From: Bog-473 sp963838835
GTDB taxonomy: Bacteria; Actinomycetota; Acidimicrobiia; Acidimicrobiales; RAAP-2
Assembly (NCBI GenBank): GCA_963838835.1
Contig: CAWITA010000029.1
Location: 10,471-74,470 of the forward strand
Direction: 5' to 3'
DNA: 64,000 nt
This document shows positions 8,636 to 16,058 of the stretch, in pieces. Numbering within the stretch: position 1 is the first letter of the stretch; each line of letters begins with the position of its first letter. The translations under genes and the position numbers were made by a program. The notes below the pieces were generated by a model. It was not told the DNA's origin and ran no database searches. It worked only from the letters and a program-made list of their open reading frames with translations.

Positions 8636-9469
8636 ATGCAGATGGTCGTGCTGGGCAGCGGGAGCCCGTTGCCCGACCCCGAGCGTGCCGGGCCGTCCAC
8701 CCTGGTCCGGACCGGTGCCGGTGACCTGCTCTTCGACTGCGGCCGCGGTGTCCTCATGCGCGCTGCCGCCGTCGCCTCGGGCGCAGCGGTGCTCAGGGCA
8801 CTGTTCCTGACTCATCTGCACAGCGACCACACGACCGACCTCAACGACGTCTTCACGTCGCGGTGGGTGACGTCGTTCCAGCCGAACCCGCTCCCCGTCT
8901 TCGGGCCGCGCGGGACTGCGTCACTGCTGCGGGCAACGGAGGCCATGCTCGAGCCCGACATTGGCTACCGGATGAACCATCACGCCGATCTGCAGTGGCG
9001 CCCGTCTGCCGACGTCGTCGAGTGCGAACGAGGTCAGGTCCTCGACGAGCAGTCCGTCCGCGTGACCGTCGCGCCGACTGATCACGCACCGGTGCGCCCT
9101 ACGGTGGGCTACCGGGTCGACGAAGGCGGAGCATCGGTGGTCATCGCGGGCGACACGGTCCCGTGCGCGGGCCTCGACGAGCTGTGCGCGGGGGCCGACA
9201 TGGTCGTGCACACGGTCGTCCGGCGCGACCTCATCGAGCCGATTGGGCTGCCTCGCCTGACTGACGTCCTGGACTACCACTCGAGCGTGGAAGACGCGGC
9301 ACGGACGGCGGCACGCAATGGTGTCGGCACCCTCGTCCTCACGCATCTGGTCCCCGCGCCACAGCCGGACGCGGAACGTGAGTGGATCGCCCGGGCCGGC
9401 GAGCACTTCGACGGCGCCGTCGTGGTGGCGAGGGACCTCCTCGCGCTCGACGTCGGTGCGGCGGGGTGA
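8636..9469 (+). CDS. MBL-fold metallohydrolase, ribonuclease Z/arylsulfatase-like
   Basis: A 277-residue metallo-beta-lactamase-fold hydrolase. The metal motif THLHSDH supplies His60, His62, Asp64 and His65; further ligands are expected at DHAPVRPTVGY, at the Asp of IAGDT and at His in LTHLVPAP. The N-terminus VVLGSGSPLPDPERAG resembles RNase Z-related hydrolases that lack the tRNA-binding exosite, so a small-molecule ester or lactone substrate is also possible. The ATG at 8636 was chosen because GAGAGGAG lies 5-6 nt upstream; an in-frame GTG at 8564 would begin inside the GGC repeat and is unlikely. No operon partner: the next genes are convergent. Confidence 0.85.
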   Translation: MQMVVLGSGSPLPDPERAGPSTLVRTGAGDLLFDCGRGVLMRAAAVASGAAVLRALFLTHLHSDHTTDLNDVFTSRWVTSFQPNPLPVFGPRGTASLLRATEAMLEPDIGYRMNHHADLQWRPSADVVECERGQVLDEQSVRVTVAPTDHAPVRPTVGYRVDEGGASVVIAGDTVPCAGLDELCAGADMVVHTVVRRDLIEPIGLPRLTDVLDYHSSVEDAARTAARNGVGTLVLTHLVPAPQPDAEREWIARAGEHFDGAVVVARDLLALDVGAAG

Positions 9470-9488
9470 CGAGCGGGGTGACGGGGTC

Positions 9489-10229
9489 CTAGGTCCGGCG
9501 GCGCCATCGCCGTCGGACCCCGACGACGGCCAGGCGTTCCTCGCGCAGGTGCTCCGGCGCCGAGTCGTCCAGCGGTTCCAGCGCCGGCAGGCCGAGGGCC
9601 CACGACAGCAGCACATCGGCCAGCGCCGGATTGCGCGCCAGCACCGGACCGTGCAGGTAGGTCCCGACGACGCGGCCCCGCACCGACCCCTCTGTCCCGT
9701 CGCCGTTCCCCACGCCCAGAGTCACTCGGCCGAGGGGGAGGGTCCCCTCGCCCTCGGCCGGCGCGGTCACCCCGCCGTGGTTCTCGAAGCCGCTCAGCGG
9801 CGGCAGCCCGGCCACGGCGGTGGGATCGACGAGCACCTCGCCCACGGCGCGCGGGCCCGTGCCCTTGGCGGTGTCGATGTCGAGGAGGCCCACGCCCTCG
9901 TGCGGATCGCCGGTGGCGCCAGGAAACGACCGCCCGACGATCTGGTAGCCGGCGCACACCGCCAGCACCACGGCCCCCACCGCCACGCGTCTGGCCAGGG
10001 TCCCGTCGTCGATGAGCGTGCGCGCGGCGCGGACCTGCGGACCGTCCTCTCCCCCGCCGAGGCAGTAGATGTCGGCGTCGGGGAGGACGCGGTCCGAGGC
10101 AGCCTGCAACAGCACGACGTCGTGGCCGCGCCATTCGGCGCGCCGGGCCAGGATCAGCCCGTTGCCGCCGTCGCCGTAGGTGCCGAGCAGGTCGGGGTAC
10201 ACAACGGCGACGCGCAGCGGCCCACTCAC
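9489..10229 (-). CDS. gatD: lipid II isoglutaminyl synthase, glutamine amidotransferase subunit GatD
   Basis: A 246-residue class I amidotransferase of the cobyric-acid-synthase type. The nucleophile is Cys92 in VCAGYQ and the catalytic His193 is in YLHGPVLARNP. GatD pairs with MurT to amidate the D-glutamate of lipid II, a step typical of Gram-positive cell walls. The murT gene lies immediately upstream on the same strand (7 nt between stop and this start), which fixes the identification. Family length is about 240-250 residues, so the gene is complete. Confidence 0.92.
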   Translation of the reverse strand: MSGPLRVAVVYPDLLGTYGDGGNGLILARRAEWRGHDVVLLQAASDRVLPDADIYCLGGGEDGPQVRAARTLIDDGTLARRVAVGAVVLAVCAGYQIVGRSFPGATGDPHEGVGLLDIDTAKGTGPRAVGEVLVDPTAVAGLPPLSGFENHGGVTAPAEGEGTLPLGRVTLGVGNGDGTEGSVRGRVVGTYLHGPVLARNPALADVLLSWALGLPALEPLDDSAPEHLREERLAVVGVRRRWRRRT

Positions 10230-10236
10230 TCCCGTG

Positions 10237-11470
10237 TCACGCCCGTGCTCCCAGGAGCTCGTGGAAGGCCGTGTAGTTCCCGATCACGTCGACCACCCCG
10301 CCGCTGGCGCCGGCCGCGAGAACAGCCTGGACCGGGTCGACCTGGGTCGTGTGCGCGACCTCCGCGTAGTGCAGTCGGACCGAGAGGTCGCGGAAACGGT
10401 CCCCGGTCGCCACGACGGATCGACCGGCCAGGCGCTCGTACGGCACGTCCCACAACCAGCTCGGGTCGGCACCGTCGGCCACCCGGGCGTTGATGCTCAC
10501 CACGAGCGGCCCGTCGGATCCCGCCACGAGGTCGAGCAGCTCCTCCCATCCGGCCGGGTTCTTGGCCAGCATCAGCCGGGCCCGCACGACGCCGAAGGAT
10601 CGCACCGTGAAGCGGCCGGCCACCTGCTCGACGGCCTCCATGGCCCCGAGGGCCGCCACCGCATCGACGCCGCAGGCCTCGGCCGCCACGGCCGCCATGA
10701 GGGCGTTGGCCTGGTTGAAGCGACCGGGCAGCGCAAGCCGGACCGGGTGCGTCCGTCCGTCCGCCCACAGCGCCTTGGCCGCCCCGTCCGGGGCGAGCAC
10801 GAGCTCAGCTTCGGTGACCGGGCGCGCCAAGTCGCACCCCGTACAGGCCCAGGTGTCATCTCCGAACTCGATACGGCCCTCGCACGAGGGGCAGCCCCCG
10901 GCGTCGAGCTGCCAGCGCAGGCCGGCCCCGACCCAGTGCACGTGACGGGCGGCTCCGGCACCCCAGGTCACCAAGGGGTCGTCGGCGTTGGCGACGACGT
11001 GGGTGTGCGGCGCCGCGGCCAGCGCCGCCCGCCAGCGCCCCGCCACCATCCGCACCTCGTTCGTGCGGTCGAGCTGGTCCCGCGACAGGTTCAAAAGCAC
11101 GACGGCGGCGGCGGAGGTCGCCGCCAGCACGCGCGGGAGGTAGACCTCGTCCACCTCGAGGACGGCGCGGCGGCGCGTCCGTCCCAGCGAGCGCGGCCAC
11201 ATGGCCCGGCGGCATGTTCGAACCCGTCTCGTTGCTCACGACGACGTCCCCCGTCGCGCCCAGCCCCACGGTCAATAGACGCGTCGTCGTCGTCTTCCCG
11301 TTGGTCCCGGTGACCAGGGCCACCTGGCGCCCCGCGCTCGAGGTGCTCGAGGAGCCGGGGGTCGAGGCGGAGCCCGGCCCGGCCTCCGGCGACGGTTCCC
11401 TGCCCCCGTCCGAGGCGGCGCGACGTCGCGTTGACCGCGCGCGTCGCCGCGCGGCGAGCCGCGTCCTCAC
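10237..11470 (-). CDS. murT: lipid II isoglutaminyl synthase subunit MurT, with two frame breaks
   Basis: MurT is recognisable across three frames. The first segment (about 11470-11340) has the family N-terminus (SRRLGRGQGTVAGG, LRLDP), the second (about 11340-11175) the ATP-binding GTNGKTTTTR and SNETGSNMPPG, and the third (about 11175-10237) the central ligase part, a four-cysteine zinc ribbon (CPSCEG, CTGC) and the DUF1727 C-terminal domain that contacts GatD. Each junction needs removal of one base (11334-11348 and 11164-11180). Because MurT is essential in relatives, sequencing insertions are more likely than decay. A GTG at 11470-11468 overlaps the stop of the upstream gene by 4 nt (GTGA) and is the natural coupled start, but reaching the first segment from it needs another shift; GTG 11522 is in frame. 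Confidence 0.82.
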
Positions 11471-12843
11471 CGAGGTGGCTTGGTCCGAGCCAATTCCGAA
11501 GGCGTTGGCTCGTGGCGCACACGCGCCTCTGGAGGCAACAGCGCCCTGATGGCCTCCATGATCGTGGCCGTGTCCGCCTTGGCGTCCGTGAGCGAGAGAG
11601 CGACCGGCTTGCCGATGCGCACGGTCACCGTGGGCGGGTTGCGGACCAGGGTGAAGTCGGGCAGCCGCGCCGCGCGTGGCCACACCTTCTCGGTGCCCCA
11701 CAGCCCGACGGGCACCACCGCGGCACCGGTCGACGCGGCGAGACGGGCCGTTCCGGTCTTGCCCTTCAGCACAGGGTCGAAGAAGTCGTAGCCACGCGGA
11801 ATGGTCCCCTGCGGGAGGACGATCACGACCTCTCCCGCCTTCAGTGCGGCCTCGGCGTCCCGCATGGGCCGGTTCGAACCGCTGCCCCGGTCGACCGCGA
11901 TGCCTCCGATGGCGCGTGCGATCACCCCGACCAGGGGCGCATCGAAAATCTCTTTCTTGCCGAGGAAACGCACGGGCCGGCCGATTTCTCGGGCCACCAG
12001 GGCCAGCGCCGCCACATCGAAGTAGCTCCGGTGGTTCGACGCCAGCAGGACCGGGCCCCGCGTCGGCACGTTCTCGACGCCGGCAATGTCGAAGCGCGTG
12101 TAGGGGAAGGACACTTTGCGCACGAACGGCCGGAGCAGGTGGTACGGCTCGAGGCCGATGACGCTCGGGACGCCGGGCGGCCGGTCCCAGTGCTCCACCG
12201 GCCAGCGCCGCGCCGTGGCCACGATCGTGAGCGAGGGGTCGGGATTGACGGCGTGCGGGGAACCGACGCTCGAGAGCAGCGGGACGTCGAAGATGCTGTC
12301 ACTACAGGCGTGGCAGTCGGCCAGGTCGATGCGCTGGTCGTCGGCCCACCGGCGCACCGCGCGCAGCTTGCCCGTCCCCCAGACGAATCCCTCGTAGAGG
12401 CGGCCGGTGTAGCGGCCGTCCTTGATCTCGTAGGCGGTTGCGATCAGGTCGTCGAAACCGAAGGCCTCGGCAAAGGGGGCGATCATGTCGACCGGCGTCG
12501 TGGTCGTGAGCACGAGGCGGTGGCCCTCGCCCCGAAAGGTCGCCAGGCGCTGCGGAGCGAACGGGGCGACGAGCTCGCTCAGCGCGGCGACCGCCCGGCG
12601 GCCGGCCGCCTGCACCTGCTCCTGGCGCCAGCCCCGGGCCACCCTGGCCGCCGCCCGCACCAGTCCCATGGAAAAAAGGTTCTCGCCCAGGCGGTCGTTC
12701 ACGGCGTAGAGCACCTTGTCCCCGGGGAGCGAACGCCCCTCGGGAAGGACACCCTCGTCCACCAGGGCCTGGTTGAGGACCTGGCCCGACGCGCGGCACA
12801 GCAGGGTGCGGTCGAGGTCGATGAAGACGGCGCTCTTCGACAC
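11467..12843 (-). CDS. HAD-IB hydrolase fused to PlsC acyltransferase
   Basis: A 458-residue bifunctional protein like the mycobacterial HAD/acyltransferase fusions. Residues 1-230 are a HAD-IB phosphatase (motif I FIDLDRTLL at 8-16, motif IV CSDSIFDVPLL). Residues about 265-440 are a PlsC acyltransferase with NHRSYFD as the HxxxxD box; the second box reads LPQGTIPRG, with Gln where FPEGT has Glu. A role in phospholipid synthesis (acyl transfer and possibly phosphatidate dephosphorylation) is inferred. The GTG at 12843 is preceded at 8 nt by TAGGCT (12852-12857), a leaderless -10; upstream in-frame sequence is low-complexity intergenic DNA. It heads the murT-gatD operon with a 4-nt overlap. 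Confidence 0.87.
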   Translation of the reverse strand: MSKSAVFIDLDRTLLCRASGQVLNQALVDEGVLPEGRSLPGDKVLYAVNDRLGENLFSMGLVRAAARVARGWRQEQVQAAGRRAVAALSELVAPFAPQRLATFRGEGHRLVLTTTTPVDMIAPFAEAFGFDDLIATAYEIKDGRYTGRLYEGFVWGTGKLRAVRRWADDQRIDLADCHACSDSIFDVPLLSSVGSPHAVNPDPSLTIVATARRWPVEHWDRPPGVPSVIGLEPYHLLRPFVRKVSFPYTRFDIAGVENVPTRGPVLLASNHRSYFDVAALALVAREIGRPVRFLGKKEIFDAPLVGVIARAIGGIAVDRGSGSNRPMRDAEAALKAGEVVIVLPQGTIPRGYDFFDPVLKGKTGTARLAASTGAAVVPVGLWGTEKVWPRAARLPDFTLVRNPPTVTVRIGKPVALSLTDAKADTATIMEAIRALLPPEARVRHEPTPSELARTKPPR

Positions 12844-12851
12844 GGCTACGA

Positions 12852-12857
12852 AGCCTA
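12852..12857 (-). promoter_or_regulatory. leaderless -10 element (TAGGCT) for the HAD-PlsC/murT/gatD operon
   Basis: TAGGCT on the minus strand lies 8 nt before the GTG at 12843, the spacing expected if transcription begins at the start codon. There is no Shine-Dalgarno sequence in between. Confidence 0.45.
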
Positions 12858-12971
12858 AAGCGTTTCGATCGTCCGTCTGAGAGTGCGAGTCTCCGGTACC
12901 GGCTCCCGCAGGCTCGAAACCACCGGGATTGAACCGGAGCGGAACTGGCCCGCAATCAGTCCCGCAATTAG

Positions 12972-13008
12972 GAGAAGGGATCGCCGGGGGGGAAGGCGAT
13001 CCCTTCTC
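12972..13008. other. long perfect hairpin in the 12.84-13.17 kb divergent spacer
   Basis: GAGAAGGGATCGCC (12972-12985) and its exact complement (12995-13008) form a 14-bp stem around a 9-nt G-rich loop. It lies in a 325-bp gene-free spacer between two divergent genes, so it is not an end-of-gene terminator; neither side has a T run. Nearby, CCCGCAAT is repeated directly at 12950 and 12961. The spacer otherwise holds the promoter and palindrome of the LysR gene. Confidence 0.8.
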
Positions 13009-13094
13009 AGGACTCAACAGGGCTGGAGGGGGGGTTCCGAATCCCTGAGGTCTGTCATAAAGTCTCGCTCCCTCTCGGCAATCAGTCAAGCAGC

Positions 13095-13123
13095 TTTAGC
13101 AGATACTTCACATCTGTTATAGT
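13095..13123 (+). promoter_or_regulatory. candidate sigma-70-type promoter for the lysR gene
   Basis: TTTAGC (13095-13100) and TATAGT (13118-13123) are separated by 17 bp in an unusually A+T-rich stretch, 46 nt before the GTG at 13169. Confidence 0.45.
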
Positions 13124-13131
13124 GATAGGAA

Positions 13132-13144
13132 GCCAAACTTTGGC
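13132..13144. promoter_or_regulatory. palindromic operator candidate GCCAAACTTTGGC
   Basis: A perfect 13-nt palindrome (6-bp arms, 1-nt centre) 24 nt before the lysR start and just downstream of its -10, positioned for autoregulation. Confidence 0.45.
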
Positions 13145-13168
13145 AAGCATTCTCGACGGGGTCCCCGG

Positions 13169-14080
13169 GTGGAACTGAAACATCTGCAAGCGCTGCTCGG
13201 TATCGCGGACACCGGGAGCTTCTCCGCCGCCGCAGCCACCATCGGCACGGTGCAATCCAACGTCTCGGCCCACGTCGCCCGGCTGGAGCGTGAGCTCGAC
13301 GTGCAGCTGGTCGACCGGTCGTCGGGACGCCTGACCGAGGAGGGCGAGGTCGTCATCGAGCGGGCGCGCCGGGTGATGAACGAGCTCGACGCGCTGGTGG
13401 CCGACGTGTCCGCGCTGCGGGAAGAAGTGGTCGGGACGGTCAGGCTGGGCGTGATCGGCACGACAGGGCGTTGGCTGGTGCCCCAGCTCTTCGACCTCCT
13501 TCGGGTGCGCCACCCCCACGTGCACCTGAACGTGGCCGAAGGCTCGAGCGGCGGCCTGGAGCAGCAGCTGGCCTCGGGCCAGCTCGACCTCGCGGTGGTC
13601 ACCTTCCCCCTGCGCGGCGACGAGATCATGGCCGCCCAGCTCTTTGACGAGGACCTCGTGGTCGTGCTGCCCATGGGGCACCCGATGGGCGCCGAGCCGT
13701 CGGTCCCCCTCGAGCGACTCGAGGAGTTGGAGCTCCTGCTCCCGGCACCCGGTACCGCCCTGCGGGCCGAGATCGACGGCGCCACCGGCCCGGCCCGCAT
13801 CGAGTTGCGGCCGGCCATGGAACTCGACGGTGTGCGCCTGATCGCCTCACTGGCCTTCGACGGCTACGGGCCTGCCATCCTCCCGGCCACCGCCGTGCCG
13901 GGCCACCAGCGCGGCCGCTTTTCGGTGCTGCCGGTCGCTGGTCTCCCCCGCCGTCGAGTCGGCGTGGCCCAACGCCGGCGGGGGCTGCCGTCGGCCCCGG
14001 TCCGGGCCGTGATCGACGTTCTCGGTGACGTCGTCAACGACACGCTGTCCATGCCCGAGGGGATCCACCCGACGACGTAG
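13169..14080 (+). CDS. LysR family transcriptional regulator
   Basis: A 303-residue LysR regulator. Residues 1-60 form the winged helix-turn-helix (LQALLGIADTGSFSAAAATI, then VSAHVARLERELDVQLVDR), and about 90-290 the periplasmic-binding-protein-like effector domain (VRLGVIGTTGRWLVPQLF). GTG 13169 gives the standard N-terminus MELKHLQALL. It is divergent from the HAD-PlsC/murT/gatD operon, which it may control together with itself; the long spacer, the hairpin and the palindrome support dense regulation here. The convergent GNAT gene follows 20 nt after its stop. Confidence 0.88.
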   Translation: MELKHLQALLGIADTGSFSAAAATIGTVQSNVSAHVARLERELDVQLVDRSSGRLTEEGEVVIERARRVMNELDALVADVSALREEVVGTVRLGVIGTTGRWLVPQLFDLLRVRHPHVHLNVAEGSSGGLEQQLASGQLDLAVVTFPLRGDEIMAAQLFDEDLVVVLPMGHPMGAEPSVPLERLEELELLLPAPGTALRAEIDGATGPARIELRPAMELDGVRLIASLAFDGYGPAILPATAVPGHQRGRFSVLPVAGLPRRRVGVAQRRRGLPSAPVRAVIDVLGDVVNDTLSMPEGIHPTT

Positions 14081-14099
14081 CCCGGCGCCGCGTGGTGCC

Positions 14100-14720
14100 T
14101 CACGGCACCGGCTGCGGCTCTCGCCACATGGTCCAGATCGGCGGCCCGTCACCCGGGAGTGGCACCTCCTTGACGACCTCGAAACCATGGCGACGGTAGA
14201 ACGGGACGTTGCGCTCCTTGGACGACTCGAGGTAGCAGGGCATCCCCTCCGTGTCGCAATGCCCGAGCACCGGGCCCATGAGCGCGCTGCCCAGGCCTTG
14301 GCCCTGTCGCCCCACGGCGACGCCGAGCGTGGCCAGATACCAATGCGGCTCGTGGGGATGCATCGACTCCACGAGGGTCAAGAGACGCAGGGTGGTGGCG
14401 AGGTTGGTGGCGACGTAGGGCAACACCGGCAGCATGGTGAGGATCGCGGTGAGCCCGGTGAGGAGCGGCTTGCCGGCCGGGGCCCAAATGGCCGACCCGG
14501 CGGTACCGTCCGTCGTGTAACAGCCCCCGAACGGAAGGTAGTCGGCGCGCATCTGGGTGCGGAAGTAGGCGCGCAGGCCGGCCCGACGGCGCTCCGGATT
14601 GCGGAAGATGTGGCTCGTGACGGGATCGTCGAAGAACGTCTCGGCCAGTTGGGCCGCCATGGCGTCGACGTCGTCCTCGGTCGCGCGCCGGACAACGGGC
14701 AGAACAACTTCGCGAGCCAT
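14100..14720 (-). CDS. GNAT family N-acetyltransferase
   Basis: A 206-residue acetyltransferase. The acetyl-CoA-binding motif A is LATLGVAVGRQGQGLGSALM (Q/RxxGxG/A), followed by the C-terminal NVPFYRRHGFEVVKE strand-helix typical of GNATs. The N-terminal part (ATEDDVDAMAAQLAETFFDDP) is also the family pattern. ATG 14720 was chosen because the residues before it in the same frame are arginine-rich and look untranslated. Acceptor substrate unknown; convergent with the LysR gene and divergent from the Gfo/Idh/MocA gene. Confidence 0.83.
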   Translation of the reverse strand: MAREVVLPVVRRATEDDVDAMAAQLAETFFDDPVTSHIFRNPERRRAGLRAYFRTQMRADYLPFGGCYTTDGTAGSAIWAPAGKPLLTGLTAILTMLPVLPYVATNLATTLRLLTLVESMHPHEPHWYLATLGVAVGRQGQGLGSALMGPVLGHCDTEGMPCYLESSKERNVPFYRRHGFEVVKEVPLPGDGPPIWTMWREPQPVP

Positions 14721-14933
14721 GAGGGAGACGATGCTGGCAGAGGGCCCGGCCCCGCGCCAGCCGGCCTGGCCGCCGCGTGGCTCGGCCGAGAGCGCCGAGC
14801 GCAGGCGCCACCGTCGGAGGCGCCCGCGCGCCACGTTGAGTTTGGCGCAGGGGGGAATGGCGGCGGGCCGACTGCGCCCGCGTGCCGACGGGGCCCTCGA
14901 TGCCTCAACGCGTCGGGCGATGCGCCGGTGCGT

Positions 14934-14939
14934 TAGCGT
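14934..14939 (+). promoter_or_regulatory. candidate leaderless -10 element (TAGCGT)
   Basis: TAGCGT lies 8 nt before ATG 14948, the geometry seen at other starts in this window. The transcript would begin at or beside that ATG and continue into the oxidoreductase gene at 15069. The rest of the 348-bp spacer 14721-15068 holds nothing else I can identify. Confidence 0.4.
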
Positions 14940-14947
14940 CCCTGCTC

Positions 14948-15061
14948 ATGCTGCGCCTGACCTGGTCGCCCCCCGAGGCGCCCCCTGCGTCCCCTCCGAG
15001 GGAAAAGTGCCTGGCCGCCGCCGCAGCACCCCACTGGTCCCGGTGGTGCCCGCACGGATGA
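14948..15061 (+). CDS. putative 37-codon leader ORF ahead of the Gfo/Idh/MocA gene
   Basis: An ATG placed exactly at the predicted 5' end of a leaderless transcript opens a 37-codon frame that stops (TGA 15059-15061) 7 nt before the GTG of the oxidoreductase. The peptide is Pro/Ala rich with two Cys, near the middle (REKC) and the end (WCPHG). It may be a regulatory upstream ORF or a chance reading frame; there is no homology I recognise. Confidence 0.3.
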   Translation: MLRLTWSPPEAPPASPPREKCLAAAAAPHWSRWCPHG

Positions 15062-15068
15062 CTGCGAC

Positions 15069-16058
15069 GTGCTGAGGATCGGGGTCCTCGGGGCGGCCCG
15101 CATCACCCCGATCGCCCTCGTCAAGCCGGCGCGGCGTGTCGGCGGTGCCCAGGTCGTGGCGGTGGCCGCCCGTGACCGCACCCGTGCGACCGAGTTCGCC
15201 CGCAAGCACGGCATTCCCCGGGTGATCGGGGGTTACGCGGAGTTGATCAACGATCCCGACATCGACGCCGTCTACAACCCGCTCCCCAACGGGCTGCACG
15301 GGTACTGGACCATCGCGGCGCTCAAAGCCGGCAAACACGTGCTGTGCGAAAAGCCCTTCACGGCCAACGCCGACGAGGCCCGATCCGTGGCCGAAGCGTG
15401 CAACGGCATCCCCGGGCTGGTGGTCATGGAGGCCTTCCACTACCAGTACCACCCCCTGGCCAAGCGGCTGGTGGAGATCGTCCGTTCGGGAGAGCTGGGC
15501 ACCATCCGCAACGTCGACGTGGCCTTCTCGGCGCCCCTGTGGAAACGGGGCGACATCCGCTACCAACTCGCGCTGGCCGGCGGCGCCACCATGGACATGG
15601 GCTGCTATCCGGTCAGCCTCCTGCGGCTGTTGACCCCGGGCCCGCGGGTGGACCGCGCGGAGGCCAAGCTGTCGTCCCCCGGCGTCGACCGGGCCATGGA
15701 CGCGCGTTTCTCCCTCCCCGACGGTGGGAGCGCCCACATCGGCTGCTCCATGTTCTCGTCATCGGTGCTGCGCCTCCACGCCGAGGTGACGGGCGACAAC
15801 GGCCGGATCTCTGTCTTCAACCCGTTCAGCCCCCAGTACGGGCACCGGATGAAGGTCACGACCTCGCTCGGCAGCCGCAAGGAGCGATTCAGCCGCAAAC
15901 CGTCCTACGACTTCCAACTCGAAGCATTCGTGGCCGCGGCCGAGGATGGTGCCTCCTTCCCGACAACCGCGGCCGACGCCATCCGTACCATGGAGCTCAT
16001 CGACGCCATCTACAACGCGGCCGGACTGCCACTGCGCCAACCCACCCCGGTCGCCTGA
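15069..16058 (+). CDS. Gfo/Idh/MocA family oxidoreductase
   Basis: A 329-residue NAD(P)-dependent oxidoreductase. The N-terminal Rossmann domain begins LRIGVLGAARI and contains the family signature KHVLCEKPF, whose Lys is the usual catalytic residue. The C-terminal alpha/beta domain follows from about residue 125 (EAFHYQYHPLAKRL). Substrates in the family are sugars, inositols or dihydrodiols; the motif EAFHYQYHP resembles dihydrodiol dehydrogenase-type members, but the substrate cannot be set from sequence. The stop overlaps the tldD start (TGATG), implying co-transcription. Confidence 0.88.
   Translation: MLRIGVLGAARITPIALVKPARRVGGAQVVAVAARDRTRATEFARKHGIPRVIGGYAELINDPDIDAVYNPLPNGLHGYWTIAALKAGKHVLCEKPFTANADEARSVAEACNGIPGLVVMEAFHYQYHPLAKRLVEIVRSGELGTIRNVDVAFSAPLWKRGDIRYQLALAGGATMDMGCYPVSLLRLLTPGPRVDRAEAKLSSPGVDRAMDARFSLPDGGSAHIGCSMFSSSVLRLHAEVTGDNGRISVFNPFSPQYGHRMKVTTSLGSRKERFSRKPSYDFQLEAFVAAAEDGASFPTTAADAIRTMELIDAIYNAAGLPLRQPTPVA

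Noticed and set aside
12880..12950. tRNA-like T-arm (GGTTCAATCC on the minus strand)
   Set aside because: No acceptor stem, D arm or anticodon arm can be paired at the right distances.
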